DNA of 64,000 bases from Flavobacterium sp. CF108 (GCF_900129795.1 NZ_FQWW01000008.1:73480-137479), one strand, 5' to 3'; counted from the first letter of the stretch, positions 15,866 through 24,987 are shown. The notes: generated from the sequence alone by a model not told the origin. Numbers and translations are program-made.

Positions 15866-16189
15866 TTATAAATAGTCCTCTCTTATTGGTGTAAAAACAT
15901 CTACTACTTCACCAGCTTCGAGAATTTCAATAGAATGTTCAATATTTGCGGGAATTGAGTAGGTATCTCCTTCATTTAATAAAAATTCTTTTCCTTCAAA
16001 TTTCAGTTTATAACTGCCTGAAATTACATAACCACTTTGTTCATTTGGATGTTGGTGAAACGGCACAAAATCAGTTAATTTATATAGCATTTTTGTTACC
16101 ATTGAATCTTTACCTATTGATAAAACCACAAAATCAACGCCTAAGAATTGTCTTGAAACAGCATTCTCCTTTTTTACAATATTTTTCAT
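15866..16189 (-). CDS. cupin-domain protein
   Basis: 107 residues forming one cupin barrel: FVPFHQHPNEQSGYVISGSYKLKFEG contains the first cupin motif (His-x-His with Glu), and YSIPANIEHSIEILEAGEVV the second with its His. Metal binding is therefore likely, but the reaction or ligand is unknown. Its ATG directly abuts the stop codon of the MarR-GNAT gene, so it is the second gene of that operon and is probably under the same control. Confidence 0.85.
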   Translation of the reverse strand: MKNIVKKENAVSRQFLGVDFVVLSIGKDSMVTKMLYKLTDFVPFHQHPNEQSGYVISGSYKLKFEGKEFLLNEGDTYSIPANIEHSIEILEAGEVVDVFTPIREDYL

Positions 16190-17143
16190 TTATTTTATTT
16201 TTAACTCCATTTGGATGTTGCAGCGTTTATAAGGTGTTTCCAGACCAAAAACTTTCTCAAAACCTAATTTATAATATAAGTTTATAGCGGGTTTTAAAAT
16301 CGTATTGCTTTCCAGATATATCTTTTTTGCGCCTAATTCTTTCGCTTTTGTCGCAATTGCCTGCCCTAATAACCAGCCAATATTTTTTCCCTGCGCTTTG
16401 GGTGAAACCGCCATTTTTGCCATTTCAAAATCGTATTCGGGATTATCCATTTTGATAAGGGCGCAAACACCTACCGGCTCGTTTTCATATAGAGCAACCA
16501 GAATTTTTCCGCCTTTGTTTAAGATATATTCTTCGGGATTATCGAGCGCTTTATAGTCGGCTTCTTCCATTTCAAAATAAGTCGAAATCCATTCTACATT
16601 TAAGGCTCTAAAAGCTTCCTGATATTCTGGTTTGTATTCAGCAATTTTCACATCTTTGCTTTCGCGGATTTTTTTCTGATCACTTACTCTTTTAAACATT
16701 GATTTTTGTTCCAATAAAAATTCCCATTCCTCAAGTGCCGCCCAAAGATTATGTTTAGATTCGGCGATCAAACCGTCTATCGCAACATCAATATCTTTTA
16801 ATTGCTGTTGAATATTTTTTGCAAGCAAAAGTCCTTTTGCAGTCAAAACAACATTGTTTTTGCGTTTATCATCTGTTTTCAAACTTTCCTGAACCAATCC
16901 GGCAGCCGTCATTTCCTGAATAATCTTGCTTACCGAAGGCTGCGAATGTCCAATTTCATTTGCAATTTCTGTAATCGTCAATTCTCTTTCTTCTGTGAGC
17001 GTATAAAACACAGGAAACCACTTCGGAACAAAATCTGCACCGTATAATTCGTAAATTTTAGATGCATCATCTGTTATTACTGCAGTCATTAATCGTAAAC
17101 GACTTCCTAAAGCCGCTTTACCTACTTTGTCAAAAAATTGCAT
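16190..17143 (-). CDS. MarR-family regulator fused to a GNAT acetyltransferase
   Basis: 317 residues in two domains. Residues about 1-150 are a MarR winged helix (ITEIANEIGHSQPSVSKIIQ, DDKRKNNVVLTAKG as wing). Residues about 160-317 are a GNAT fold: ILNKGGKILVALYENEPVGV, then AVSPKAQGKNIGWLLGQAI (acetyl-CoA P-loop) and INLYYKLGFEKV. Such fusions are known across bacteria and link ligand-responsive repression with acyl transfer; the substrate here is unknown. Two 12-bp palindromes precede the start and suggest autoregulation. Confidence 0.92.
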   Translation of the reverse strand: MQFFDKVGKAALGSRLRLMTAVITDDASKIYELYGADFVPKWFPVFYTLTEERELTITEIANEIGHSQPSVSKIIQEMTAAGLVQESLKTDDKRKNNVVLTAKGLLLAKNIQQQLKDIDVAIDGLIAESKHNLWAALEEWEFLLEQKSMFKRVSDQKKIRESKDVKIAEYKPEYQEAFRALNVEWISTYFEMEEADYKALDNPEEYILNKGGKILVALYENEPVGVCALIKMDNPEYDFEMAKMAVSPKAQGKNIGWLLGQAIATKAKELGAKKIYLESNTILKPAINLYYKLGFEKVFGLETPYKRCNIQMELKIK

Positions 17144-17146
17144 ATT

Positions 17147-17179
17147 ATAATTAATTATATAACTAGTTATGCAAATGTA
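17147..17179 (-). promoter_or_regulatory. promoter and double palindromic operator of the MarR-GNAT operon
   Basis: On the minus strand TACATTTG (17179-17172) matches the -7 consensus. Directly downstream lie two perfect, adjacent 12-bp palindromes, ATAACTAGTTAT (17159-17170) and ATAATTAATTAT (17147-17158), filling the space to the ATG at 17143. Bound dimers would block transcription start. Confidence 0.75.
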
Positions 17180-17214
17180 TAAAAAAAATCTTTTTTGGCA
17201 AAAAGTTTTTTTTT

Positions 17215-17282
17215 AGTAACAAAGGTTCAAAGTGACAGAGGGGCAAAGTTTTTAACTTTTGTCACTTTGAACCTTTGTCACT
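17215..17282. repeat. inverted repeat, CTTTGAACCTTTG family copy 1
   Basis: ACAAAGGTTCAAAGTGACA and TGTCACTTTGAACCTTTGT pair perfectly around a 25-base spacer. Related but more diverged elements lie at 17402-17475 and 40139-40297. Confidence 0.85.
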
Positions 17283-17285
17283 CAA

Positions 17286-17362
17286 AAAAAAAACTAAGAT
17301 CCTAAGTTTGGAGCCTCTAATTTGAATTAGAACCTCAGCGACTCAGAACCTTAGCGTTTTTG
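17286..17362. repeat. imperfect inverted repeat, CTAAG family
   Basis: AAACTAAGATCCTAAG and CTCAGAACCTTAGCGTTT pair loosely with inner AATTTGAATT symmetry. Same motif set as 15795-15861. Confidence 0.55.
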
Positions 17363-17401
17363 TATATATCTTGCTTAATAGCTAACGGCATTATTTTTTT
17401 A

Positions 17402-17475
17402 GAGGTACAAAGTTGCAAAGTGACAAAGTTTTAAAACCTTTGTTGCTTTGTCCCTTTGAATCTTTGCCCCTTTGG
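17402..17475. repeat. imperfect inverted repeat, CTTTG family copy 2
   Basis: ACAAAGTTGCAAAGTGACAA and the CTTTGTTGCTTTGTCCCTTT side pair with mismatches. It ends at the stop codon of the AraC-family gene and could serve as its 3' structure. Confidence 0.6.
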
Positions 17476-18492
17476 CTAAACAGCCAACGGATTCAAATTA
17501 AACTTATACTCTTTTGGGCTGCAGTTAAATTTTTGTTTGAAGATTTTAGAGAAATAACTTCTGCTTGTAAAACCAATACAGTACACGATTTCAGAAATAT
17601 TTAAGTCTGAAGTTCTAATTAGTATCTCGGCTTTTAGAACGCGCATATGGGTGATATAATCATTTACGGTTCTGTTGTGAATCATTTTAAAACCTTCCTG
17701 AAGTTTATTTGGCGATAAACCCGATTTTTTACTTAATGATTTAATGGTGAAAGGTTCTTCGGGATTTGCTTTTATGGTTTCTGAAAGTTCTTTTACTTCT
17801 TCCATTTCTCTTAAAGTTAAGCAGTTTGCTTCTTTCGAAAATGAATTTAAATCGTCTGTATGCTGTTGAATTTCCATTGCCAGAATGATTCTCAAAATAC
17901 CTTCTTTCAATAAATTTCTAACTACTCCGGTTTGTGTTACTGCGTTTAGCTGTTCGATTTTTTCACCAATTTTTAAGTTGTATGAACCGGCATAAAAGAA
18001 TTCTCCGTTTAGGTTTTCTTCAAAAAATGTTTCCCTAACCATTTGGTTCAAAGAATTTGTCTGAGTTGCTTCTAACTGTGTTCCCACAATTATTAAAGTG
18101 AATTTTGTTTTTTTATCTTTTTCAAAAAACAAAACATTATCCTGGTTTAAGTTTGACGTTACTATTGCAGTCTGAAAAGTTTTTAGCTTATGTTCTTCGC
18201 CATGAATTCCAAAACTATGCGAAAGATTTCCTTTAGAACAATAAGCAAAATATAATGGCGATGAAATTCCGTTATTAACATTCAATTTTAAATCGACCGA
18301 AAATGTCATATCAAACTGAACGTATGAAATATTATCATTGAAAGAAGCACCGCTAATAGAACCTTTTGCAAAATTATTGTTTACCTCAAGTGTATATTCA
18401 TCAACGTCAAAAGTTACTTTTCCGCCGAAGTTTTTATTCAATTCTTCAAATATGTTTTGAATTTTCTCTGTATGTATAGTAACTATTTTCAT
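17476..18492 (-). CDS. AraC-family transcriptional regulator
   Basis: 338 residues. The last 100 residues hold two helix-turn-helix motifs of the AraC/XylS type (FTIKSLSKKSGLSPNKLQEG and ISEIVYCIGFTSRSYFSKIF), ending in the usual FKQKFNCSPKEYKF. The first 230 residues have no clear family motif and probably form a cupin-like sensory domain. It is transcribed away from the glycosylase gene at 18676. Target genes are not evident. Confidence 0.88.
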   Translation of the reverse strand: MKIVTIHTEKIQNIFEELNKNFGGKVTFDVDEYTLEVNNNFAKGSISGASFNDNISYVQFDMTFSVDLKLNVNNGISSPLYFAYCSKGNLSHSFGIHGEEHKLKTFQTAIVTSNLNQDNVLFFEKDKKTKFTLIIVGTQLEATQTNSLNQMVRETFFEENLNGEFFYAGSYNLKIGEKIEQLNAVTQTGVVRNLLKEGILRIILAMEIQQHTDDLNSFSKEANCLTLREMEEVKELSETIKANPEEPFTIKSLSKKSGLSPNKLQEGFKMIHNRTVNDYITHMRVLKAEILIRTSDLNISEIVYCIGFTSRSYFSKIFKQKFNCSPKEYKFNLNPLAV

Positions 18493-18675
18493 TTTGTTTC
18501 GATTTTAATTCTGTAATTTTAAATGATTCTTAAACCAACATCATTCTGCTTAAAAAGCAGATATTCAAAGTTCGCTCAATCACAAACCAAAAATGTTATA
18601 TAATTTTCTACAATTGTTTTATAATTACTTATCTCTATAAGTTTAACTCAAATAAAATATTTCTTAATTCAATCA

Positions 18676-19158
18676 ATGAAAAGCTATTCCTTCTCTCCTA
18701 TAAGTTCAAATGATTCTAAAATTCTGATTTTAGGCACAATGCCCGGAACAAAATCTTTAGAACTCAATCAATATTACGGACACAATCAGAATAATTTCTG
18801 GAAGTTTTTGTTTGCTATTTTTAATGAGGATTTCTCGAATGATTACGAAACTAAAAAAGCCCTTTTGCTTAAAAACAAAATTGCGCTTTGGGATGTTCTG
18901 CAATATTGCGACCGTGTTGGAAGTTTAGACAGTGCCATAAAAAATGAAATTGCAAATGATTTTGAAACATTCCTGAAAAAACATCCCAAAATAAACACCA
19001 TATTATTTAACGGACAAAAAGCCGCGGCGTTCTTTAAAAAGTATGTTCATTTAAAAGAAACGTATACGCTTATCACACTTCCATCAACAAGTCCGGCAAA
19101 TGCTGGCAAATCGTTTCAATCAAAATTAGACGAATGGAAGATTATCAATACATTCTAA
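18676..19158 (+). CDS. hypoxanthine (deoxyinosine)-DNA glycosylase, uracil-DNA glycosylase superfamily
   Basis: 160 residues. ILILGTMPGTKSLELNQYYG with HNQNNFW is the first active-site motif of the UDG-fold family that removes deaminated adenine, and TLITLPSTSPANAG is the second. The length is the usual size. The enzyme excises hypoxanthine (and perhaps other deaminated bases) from DNA to start base-excision repair in the cytosol. Stands alone, divergent from the AraC regulator. Confidence 0.88.
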   Translation: MKSYSFSPISSNDSKILILGTMPGTKSLELNQYYGHNQNNFWKFLFAIFNEDFSNDYETKKALLLKNKIALWDVLQYCDRVGSLDSAIKNEIANDFETFLKKHPKINTILFNGQKAAAFFKKYVHLKETYTLITLPSTSPANAGKSFQSKLDEWKIINTF

Positions 19159-19504
19159 ATAGTTTATAATCACGAATTTTATTTTACAGTTCGCTGTAAA
19201 TTAATTCGTGAATTTGTGGCTAATAAAAATCTAAATATTGAAATAATATAACTTTTGAACTTTAAAATATAACACGAAATTTCTCAGCTCGCTATAATTT
19301 TACAATCAAGAAATCAAAGCCACAGTTTGGAAGGATTAATGAAGAAGAGGCTTTTTAAAATTATAGATACTACTAAGACAAACTTTTTACAAGTTTAGAT
19401 TATAAAGAGAACATTGGTTATGTTAGTTTATTTTTGAGAAAAAAGCTATTCTAAATTATTAGGGTAGCTTTCTTTTTTTCTACATTTAACATAAATTTCC
19501 AATT
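19159..19504. other. 346-bp intergenic region with hairpin and terminator
   Basis: Begins with an imperfect inverted repeat (AATCACGAATTTTATTTTAC and AATTAATTCGTGAATT) around 19168-19216. A 19-codon frame at 19339 (start MKKRLFKIIDTTKTNF) has no further support. A hairpin with T-tract closes the region at 19442-19480. Confidence 0.5.
19442..19480 (+). terminator. terminator-like hairpin
   Basis: AAAGCTA and TAGCTTT pair around a 16-base loop, followed by CTTTTTTTC, just before the DUF6526 gene. No gene reading into it is visible, so it may end the glycosylase transcript after a long 3' tail. Confidence 0.55.
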
Positions 19505-19939
19505 ATGAAAATTCAAACTTACTACAATCATATCCGGTTTTACACACCGCACCACTTTGTGTATTATCCTGTTTTAACGGTATTTCTTGTGTTTAGCATT
19601 TACTTTGCTTTTACTACAAATGATTCTCTTATTTGGTCTTTTATAAGCGTGGTTTTTGTGTTTTTGTTTTTCCTCGCTTATATGCTTCGCCAGCATTATG
19701 CGCTTATTTTACAAAACCGAATTGTACGCTTAGAACTCCGCTATCGCTACTTTACACTTACCGGAAAAAGACTGGAAGAGTTTGAACACAAATTAACCGA
19801 TGATCAAATTTTTGCATTACGATTTGCTCCAGATGATGAATTTCTTCCGTTACTTGAGGATGCATTAAAAAATAACCTTAGCGGAGACGCCATAAAAAAA
19901 GCTATCGTTCACTGGCGTGCAGATTATAACAGAGTTTAA
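19505..19939 (+). CDS. DUF6526-family membrane protein
   Basis: 144 residues. The start YYNHIRFYTPHHFVYYPVLT and the two hydrophobic segments at about 18-35 and 40-58 are typical of the DUF6526 family of Bacteroidota. The C-terminal half is soluble and charged (RFAPDDEFLPLLEDALKNNL). Function unknown. Single gene. Confidence 0.75.
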   Translation: MKIQTYYNHIRFYTPHHFVYYPVLTVFLVFSIYFAFTTNDSLIWSFISVVFVFLFFLAYMLRQHYALILQNRIVRLELRYRYFTLTGKRLEEFEHKLTDDQIFALRFAPDDEFLPLLEDALKNNLSGDAIKKAIVHWRADYNRV

Positions 19940-19997
19940 GGAGAATTTTAGATTGCAGAGTTTAGATTTTAGATTTTGCTATCTCTTTTATTCACTT

Positions 19998-20087
19998 CCT
20001 GCAAGGTTTTCAAAACCTTGTAGGTTTCTATATCATATCGATTTGCTTGGAATATTTATACCTACAAGGTTTTGAAAACCTTGCAGG
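19998..20087. repeat. nested palindromic element, family B copy 1
   Basis: 90 bp. The left end CCTGCAAGGTTTTCAAAACC and the right end GGTTTTGAAAACCTTGCAGG are perfect inverted copies, and each arm is itself a palindrome (AAGGTTTTCAAAACCTT). The other copy is at 33656-33741. Confidence 0.92.
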
Positions 20088-20393
20088 AGTGTGATGAAAC
20101 TAAATTATCTTAATAACTTATTACACTTTTACTTCTCACTCTTTACTTCTCACCTTCATATAATTAAAAAGGAATATAAAAGCAAAAATAAGCCTGGCTA
20201 AACTGCCAATACTTCAATAAAAAATATGGCTAAAAGTCCTTAAAATTAACATCTAAAATAATAATAACAAAACAAGCAAAAACTTATATATCTGAATATC
20301 AAAATAATAAAGCCTTTTAAATTGAAATTGAATGATTTTTTTTGTTAACTTTAATTGTTAAAATTTCATCAATAAATCTAAAACATCAATCTC
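20088..20393. other. 306-bp AT-rich upstream region of the beta-barrel gene
   Basis: No gene is seen. GTTAACTTTAATTG near 20346 contains TAACTTTA, one base from the -7 consensus, and is the likely promoter of the next gene. Confidence 0.4.
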
Positions 20394-21308
20394 ATGAAAA
20401 AATTAGTTTATTTTTTGATAATTCCTCTTTCTTTTTTTTCGGTCAATGCCCAAACAACTGCCGAAATAACAAACGAAAATACTTTAACTACTGTAAAAGA
20501 TAATTCGGATGAATTTCAGAATTATGCTGCAGAAGATCTTCCATGGCATGGAAGAAGATTTAAAGCTACTGCAGGTGTATTCTTTCCCGCAAACAATACC
20601 GAAGTTGAAGTTAACGGAACGGGTGGAAGAATTGGAACTGATATTGATTTTGAAAAAGATTTAGGTTTTGAAACTAATACGGTTTCCTTTTTTGGCGCTT
20701 TTGAATGGCGTGCTTCCCGAAGATCCCGCTTTAATCTGGAGTATTTTTATTTAAAAAGAAATTCAGAAAAAACACTTCAAAAAACAATCGAATTTCAGGA
20801 TCATACTTATCCCGTTGACGCTCGGGTTTCGGCTTTTATGAATAACGAAATGATCCGATTTGCGTATGGATATGCCATTGTTTCTAAACCAAAATATGAA
20901 TTGGGTTTATTAATTGGTGCGCACGTGCTTCTTGCTGATGTAGGTTTAAGACTGGAAGGAGTTACGGCTCAGGCAGAATATCACGACACGGTGGGCTTTA
21001 CTGCTCCTTTGCCTGATATTGGAATTTGGGGTGAGTTTGTCCTTGGAAAAAAAGTGGGGCTGTATGCAAACGTAAATTATTTTGCCCTTAAAATTGACGA
21101 TATCGACGGCCGAATTATCAGCTACAATTTATCGGTTTTATATAACGTTTATAAAAACTTTAGTCTTACAGCAGGTTATACTGGTTTAAATTTCAGACTT
21201 GATGTAACCAGACCTAAAATTGATGGTTTCTTTAAATGGGGTTATAACGGGCCTACTTTGGCGGCAACCTATAGCTTTGGAAATCACGTGAAGTTCTACA
21301 AACATTGA
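20394..21308 (+). CDS. outer-membrane beta-barrel protein
   Basis: 304 residues with a Sec signal peptide (KLVYFLIIPLSFFSVNAQ). The mature part consists of alternating strands with aromatic girdles (NTVSFFGAFEWRASRRSRFN, KKVGLYANVNYFALKI, YNLSVLYNVYKNFSLTAGYT) and ends in a strand near FYKH without the classical terminal Phe. It is probably a small barrel of the OmpW/OmpA type; ligand unknown. Confidence 0.7.
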   Translation: MKKLVYFLIIPLSFFSVNAQTTAEITNENTLTTVKDNSDEFQNYAAEDLPWHGRRFKATAGVFFPANNTEVEVNGTGGRIGTDIDFEKDLGFETNTVSFFGAFEWRASRRSRFNLEYFYLKRNSEKTLQKTIEFQDHTYPVDARVSAFMNNEMIRFAYGYAIVSKPKYELGLLIGAHVLLADVGLRLEGVTAQAEYHDTVGFTAPLPDIGIWGEFVLGKKVGLYANVNYFALKIDDIDGRIISYNLSVLYNVYKNFSLTAGYTGLNFRLDVTRPKIDGFFKWGYNGPTLAATYSFGNHVKFYKH

Positions 21309-21314
21309 GTTTTT

Positions 21315-21368
21315 GTTTCATGTTTCATGTTTCATGTTTCATGTTTCATGTTTCAAGTTTCAAGTTTT
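21315..21368. repeat. tandem TTTCATG / TTTCAAG 7-bp repeat
   Basis: About five TTTCATG units followed by two TTTCAAG units directly after the beta-barrel gene. The TTTCAAG motif returns as an inverted repeat at 42147-42209 and in 43236-43268. Confidence 0.85.
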
Positions 21369-21386
21369 AATCTATGCGTATAATTT

Positions 21387-21551
21387 TTTTAACGCAAAGC
21401 ACACTAAGGTTTTAACGCTAAGTTTTTTTGATATAGATTGCATTTACAATGCACAAAGTTCGCAAAGCTTTATCAACACAAAGCTTTGCGAACTTTGCAG
21501 TTTTATAAAAACCTAACTTATTAAAAAAACTTAGCGTCCTTTGCGTTAAAA
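21387..21551. repeat. nested palindromic element, family A copy 2
   Basis: 165 bp. Outer arms TTTTAACGCAAAGCACACTA and TAGCGTCCTTTGCGTTAAAA with mismatches; the inner pair AAGTTCGCAAAGCTTT / AAAGCTTTGCGAACTT is perfect. A partial duplication of the left arm (TTTTAACGCTAAG) follows it at about 21410. Confidence 0.88.
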
Positions 21552-21692
21552 AAAATATGCGTTAAAAATTTATGGGCATGCATTTAAATGAACTTATATA
21601 GCTTATATGGTTTAATTAACAAACAAACCCAACACCTTTTTCAAGATATCGGGTTCATCCACTCAAACTTAACTCAAAAAATCTAAACTTTC

Positions 21693-23717
21693 TTATTTCT
21701 CGATTGGAGTAAATTTTATAGCTGTTCCTCCACCTGCTGCCAATTTGATATTTAAAACGGTTTGGTTATTTACCTTTTGTTTTGAAATTGTAACCGGATA
21801 AGGATTTGTTTTATAATTTGCTCCTGCTCCATCGGCATAAATTTCGGCTTCGTATTTTTTTCCTTTGTCTAAGAAAGATAAGGTTACTTTAAGATCTCTG
21901 GCATCTTTGTTTGTAATAGAACCTAAATACCAGTTTTTCTCGTCCCAGTCTTTACGAACAATTGTGGTGTATTCTCCAATTTTAGAATCTAAAACTTTAG
22001 TATCAGACCACGTACACGGAACATCTTTTATAAACTGAAATTCTGGTTTGTCAACATAATTCTCCGGTAAATCTGAAGCCATTTGCAGTGGACTGAAAAT
22101 AATCACATACAATGCCAATTGATTGGCTAAAGTTGTTTGTACTCTCGCTCCAGAAGGAGTTTTATAATCAAAATTGAAATTCCCCGGTGTGTAATCAAAC
22201 GGACCTGAAAGCATTCTTGTAAACGGTAAAGTTGTTAAATGCTGAGGCGTATTTCCGCCGTCTACAGACCACGCATTATATTCCTGACCTCTTCCGCCTT
22301 CTTGTGACATAAAGTTCGGATACGTACGCTGAATTCCGGTTCCTTTTATCGGTTCGTGATTGTCGATCATGATATGATATTTGGCTGCCGTTTCGATTAC
22401 TTTTCTGTAATGACGAGATGCGTACTGGCTGTCGTGCCATTCCTTCTTATCCAAATATTTGTTTACATAACCTGTTTTAACGGAGTTTACACCCATTTTT
22501 TGATACAATTTAAAAGCATCTTCAAGCTGGCCTTCATAATGTTTAGAAGCACCAGCAGTTTCATGATGTCCTATTAATCGAACATTTTTTATGGCAGCAT
22601 ATTTTGTAATTTCTTCCAGATTAAAATCAGGATATGCTTTTACAAAACTAAATGCCTTACCATCGGCAGTCCAGTCGCCGTCCCAGCCCTCGTTCCAGCC
22701 TTCTACCAGAACGCCGTCAAAATTGTTTTTCGCAGCAAAATCAATGTATTCTTTTGTATTTTTTGTTGTAGCACCGTGTTTTGGACCTTGTCCCCAAGTG
22801 AATTTTTCTAAGTGCATTCCCCACCAAATACCGATGTATTTTGAAGGTGTAATCCACGAAAGATCTTCAATTTTTGAAGGTTCGTTCAAATTCAGCATAA
22901 TAGTCGAAGTCGCAACATCACCCGGAGTTTTACCTACAACAATCGTTCTCCAAGGTGTTTTAAAAGGTGTTTCAGCATACACTTTTACACCATCTGCCCA
23001 AGGCACTAAATCACTTTTGTATTGTTTATCACTTGTTTTTAAAAGTGTCATCGAAGCAAAATCAGTTAAGTTGGCTTCGTGAATCGCAACGTATAAATTC
23101 TCTTTTGTTTCAAAAGTTGCCGGAGTATTTATTGTATCAGTTTTACTGATTGGCGTTTTACGGTATTCACTTTCGTAATAACTGTTTTCGCGGTGTACCG
23201 GAATCCACCAAACATCATTATTTGATTTAAAGGTAAATTGCGTGATTTCGTTTGAAATTTTCACTTTTCCTAAATTAGGCTGTTTTGGAAATACATATCT
23301 AAATCCTACGCCGTCATCAAAAACCCTGAAAATAATATCAACTAAACGTTCTTCTCCTTTTGATTCTTTTAAGTGAACAATCAATTCGTTATGGTGATCG
23401 CGAACTTTTTTGAATTCTCCCCAAGGCTGTTCCCAAGTTGCATTGGCAGATTTTTCTTCAGTCGAAACCACTTCAAAACCTTCTGTCATTTTTTGAATTC
23501 CCTGAAATTCAAATCCCATTAACGAAGGTTCTATAACCGATTTCCCGTTTGAAGTAAAACTGTATTGAGGCTGACCTGAAACAGTTAATTCAAAAACTAA
23601 TTCGGTTACTTTTCCCGGAGAATTAATTTTGTATGTTTTTTTAGTACCAGCACTGCAGGCGTAAATTAATATTGACGCTAAAGCAATTATACAGTATCTA
23701 TATCTTATGTTTTTCAT
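21693..23717 (-). CDS. glycoside hydrolase family 97, SusB-like alpha-glucosidase (lipoprotein)
   Basis: 674 residues with a lipoprotein signal (ALASILIYAC). GH97 order: N-terminal beta-super-sandwich, catalytic barrel (GIWWGMHLEKFTWGQG, VEGWNEGWDGDW), C-terminal beta domain. Glu386 (GHHETAG), Glu455 (DNHEP) and Glu479 (GRGQEYN) are spaced by 69 and 24 residues, exactly as Glu439, Glu508 and Glu532 of SusB, the inverting alpha-glucosidase. It should cleave alpha-glucosides in the periplasm or at the outer membrane. Last gene of the first PUL, 25 bases after the GH71/99-like gene. Confidence 0.93.
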   Translation of the reverse strand: MKNIRYRYCIIALASILIYACSAGTKKTYKINSPGKVTELVFELTVSGQPQYSFTSNGKSVIEPSLMGFEFQGIQKMTEGFEVVSTEEKSANATWEQPWGEFKKVRDHHNELIVHLKESKGEERLVDIIFRVFDDGVGFRYVFPKQPNLGKVKISNEITQFTFKSNNDVWWIPVHRENSYYESEYRKTPISKTDTINTPATFETKENLYVAIHEANLTDFASMTLLKTSDKQYKSDLVPWADGVKVYAETPFKTPWRTIVVGKTPGDVATSTIMLNLNEPSKIEDLSWITPSKYIGIWWGMHLEKFTWGQGPKHGATTKNTKEYIDFAAKNNFDGVLVEGWNEGWDGDWTADGKAFSFVKAYPDFNLEEITKYAAIKNVRLIGHHETAGASKHYEGQLEDAFKLYQKMGVNSVKTGYVNKYLDKKEWHDSQYASRHYRKVIETAAKYHIMIDNHEPIKGTGIQRTYPNFMSQEGGRGQEYNAWSVDGGNTPQHLTTLPFTRMLSGPFDYTPGNFNFDYKTPSGARVQTTLANQLALYVIIFSPLQMASDLPENYVDKPEFQFIKDVPCTWSDTKVLDSKIGEYTTIVRKDWDEKNWYLGSITNKDARDLKVTLSFLDKGKKYEAEIYADGAGANYKTNPYPVTISKQKVNNQTVLNIKLAAGGGTAIKFTPIEK

Positions 23718-23742
23718 TATTTAATTGTATTAATTACAACTC

Positions 23743-24987
23743 TTATTTTATTTCGTTTATTAACTGTTTTGCTTTTGCGGGCTGCATGGAAACAAAATAA
23801 TTAAAAGCCTGATCCAGTTTATTCTGAGCGTCGGCATTGCCTTTCTTTTCTACTCGAAGGTTATACATTTTGCTTATATCCGGAAATACAGATTCGGTGT
23901 TTTTAACTCCGGCAAATGCTTTTACTTTTTCGATGTACGAGTAACCAAATTCAACTGTTGGTTCAAACATAGTTCCTTCTCCAAAGTCATTCCACGTAAT
24001 TAACTGCAAATAATTTAAATTGGCATTTTTAGCCATAGAAAGTGTTTCGTCTAGCGTTGCTCCATTGTTGTGGTCAATTGTCCATCCAATTGCTGCTCCG
24101 CCTCCGCCTTCGGCATAAAAATCTTTAAAACCTGGATAAGCACTTCCAATTGCTACAGAAAGTTTAGGTTTTGTATTGGTATAAAAATTTGTTAGATAGG
24201 TACTGTTTTTATAAACCCATGCATATTCTCCAGATGCATTTGCTCCGGCTTCTACAGATTGATCCCAAAGGGTTAAAAAAGTTGGTTTTGTCGTAATGCT
24301 ATTGAAAACGTTTGTCCATTCGGAAGGAGTTTGCAATACAATTGGTCCAAAATTTAATAATAATGGTTTTCCGTTTACTTTGATATAGTTTGCATCATCA
24401 AAATAATTTTTCTCCATATAGGCTAAATCTGTTTTTGCTGCACTGGTCACAGAAATTGCTTTTCCGGCATTGACAACATTTGTCGTAACTCTGTCTTCAT
24501 AAACAATGGCATATTCCAGACCAACTTTATCCAGCATGGCAATAAGCTGTTCAGTGTTTTCTTTTACCATTCTGTAATCGTTGACATCGTAAGTTCCGTA
24601 CCAGTCGATCAAAACACCATCAATTCCTGAGTATTTCATCAATAATAAATGATTTTCAATCACATTTTTATCTCCCGAATGATATGGACCAATAAGAGGA
24701 TAATAGTAAGAGGCAATTTCCCTGCGGTTGTTTGCGCCTATAGTATTCGGATTTTTGTTTGCCATTGTCCAGTGGTATCCCCATTTTTTATCGGCACTGC
24801 TTTCATTGGTTTCAAACCAGGGCATATAGTGTACATAAATTTTGGTGCTGTTTGTTTTTTCAACTGCAACGGGTTTAAGCACTTCTGGTTTTACTGGTTC
24901 TTCGGGACTTTTGTCATCGCTGCTGCATCCGGAAACGACTACAATGTTCATTATCCCAAAAAACAATAATGTGATATATCTTTTCAT
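23743..24987 (-). CDS. GH71/GH99-like glycoside hydrolase lipoprotein
   Basis: 414 residues; lipobox VVSGC near residue 21. YVHYMPWFETN, GYHWTMANKNP, YYYPLIGPYHSGD, IDGVLIDWYGTYD and LQLITWNDFGEGTMFEPT are the signature blocks of the GH71/GH99-like group, which includes alpha-1,3-glucanases and endo-alpha-mannosidases; the Asp and Glu in these blocks are the candidate catalytic residues. With the GH97 alpha-glucosidase beside it, an alpha-glucan is the most likely target. Located between the SusD gene and GH97. Exact specificity open. Confidence 0.8.
   Translation of the reverse strand: MKRYITLLFFGIMNIVVVSGCSSDDKSPEEPVKPEVLKPVAVEKTNSTKIYVHYMPWFETNESSADKKWGYHWTMANKNPNTIGANNRREIASYYYPLIGPYHSGDKNVIENHLLLMKYSGIDGVLIDWYGTYDVNDYRMVKENTEQLIAMLDKVGLEYAIVYEDRVTTNVVNAGKAISVTSAAKTDLAYMEKNYFDDANYIKVNGKPLLLNFGPIVLQTPSEWTNVFNSITTKPTFLTLWDQSVEAGANASGEYAWVYKNSTYLTNFYTNTKPKLSVAIGSAYPGFKDFYAEGGGGAAIGWTIDHNNGATLDETLSMAKNANLNYLQLITWNDFGEGTMFEPTVEFGYSYIEKVKAFAGVKNTESVFPDISKMYNLRVEKKGNADAQNKLDQAFNYFVSMQPAKAKQLINEIK

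Noticed and set aside
19339..19398. 19-codon frame MKKRLFKIIDTTKTNF with a GGAAGGAT before it
   Set aside because: Too short, no conserved context, and Shine-Dalgarno-like sequences carry little weight in this phylum.
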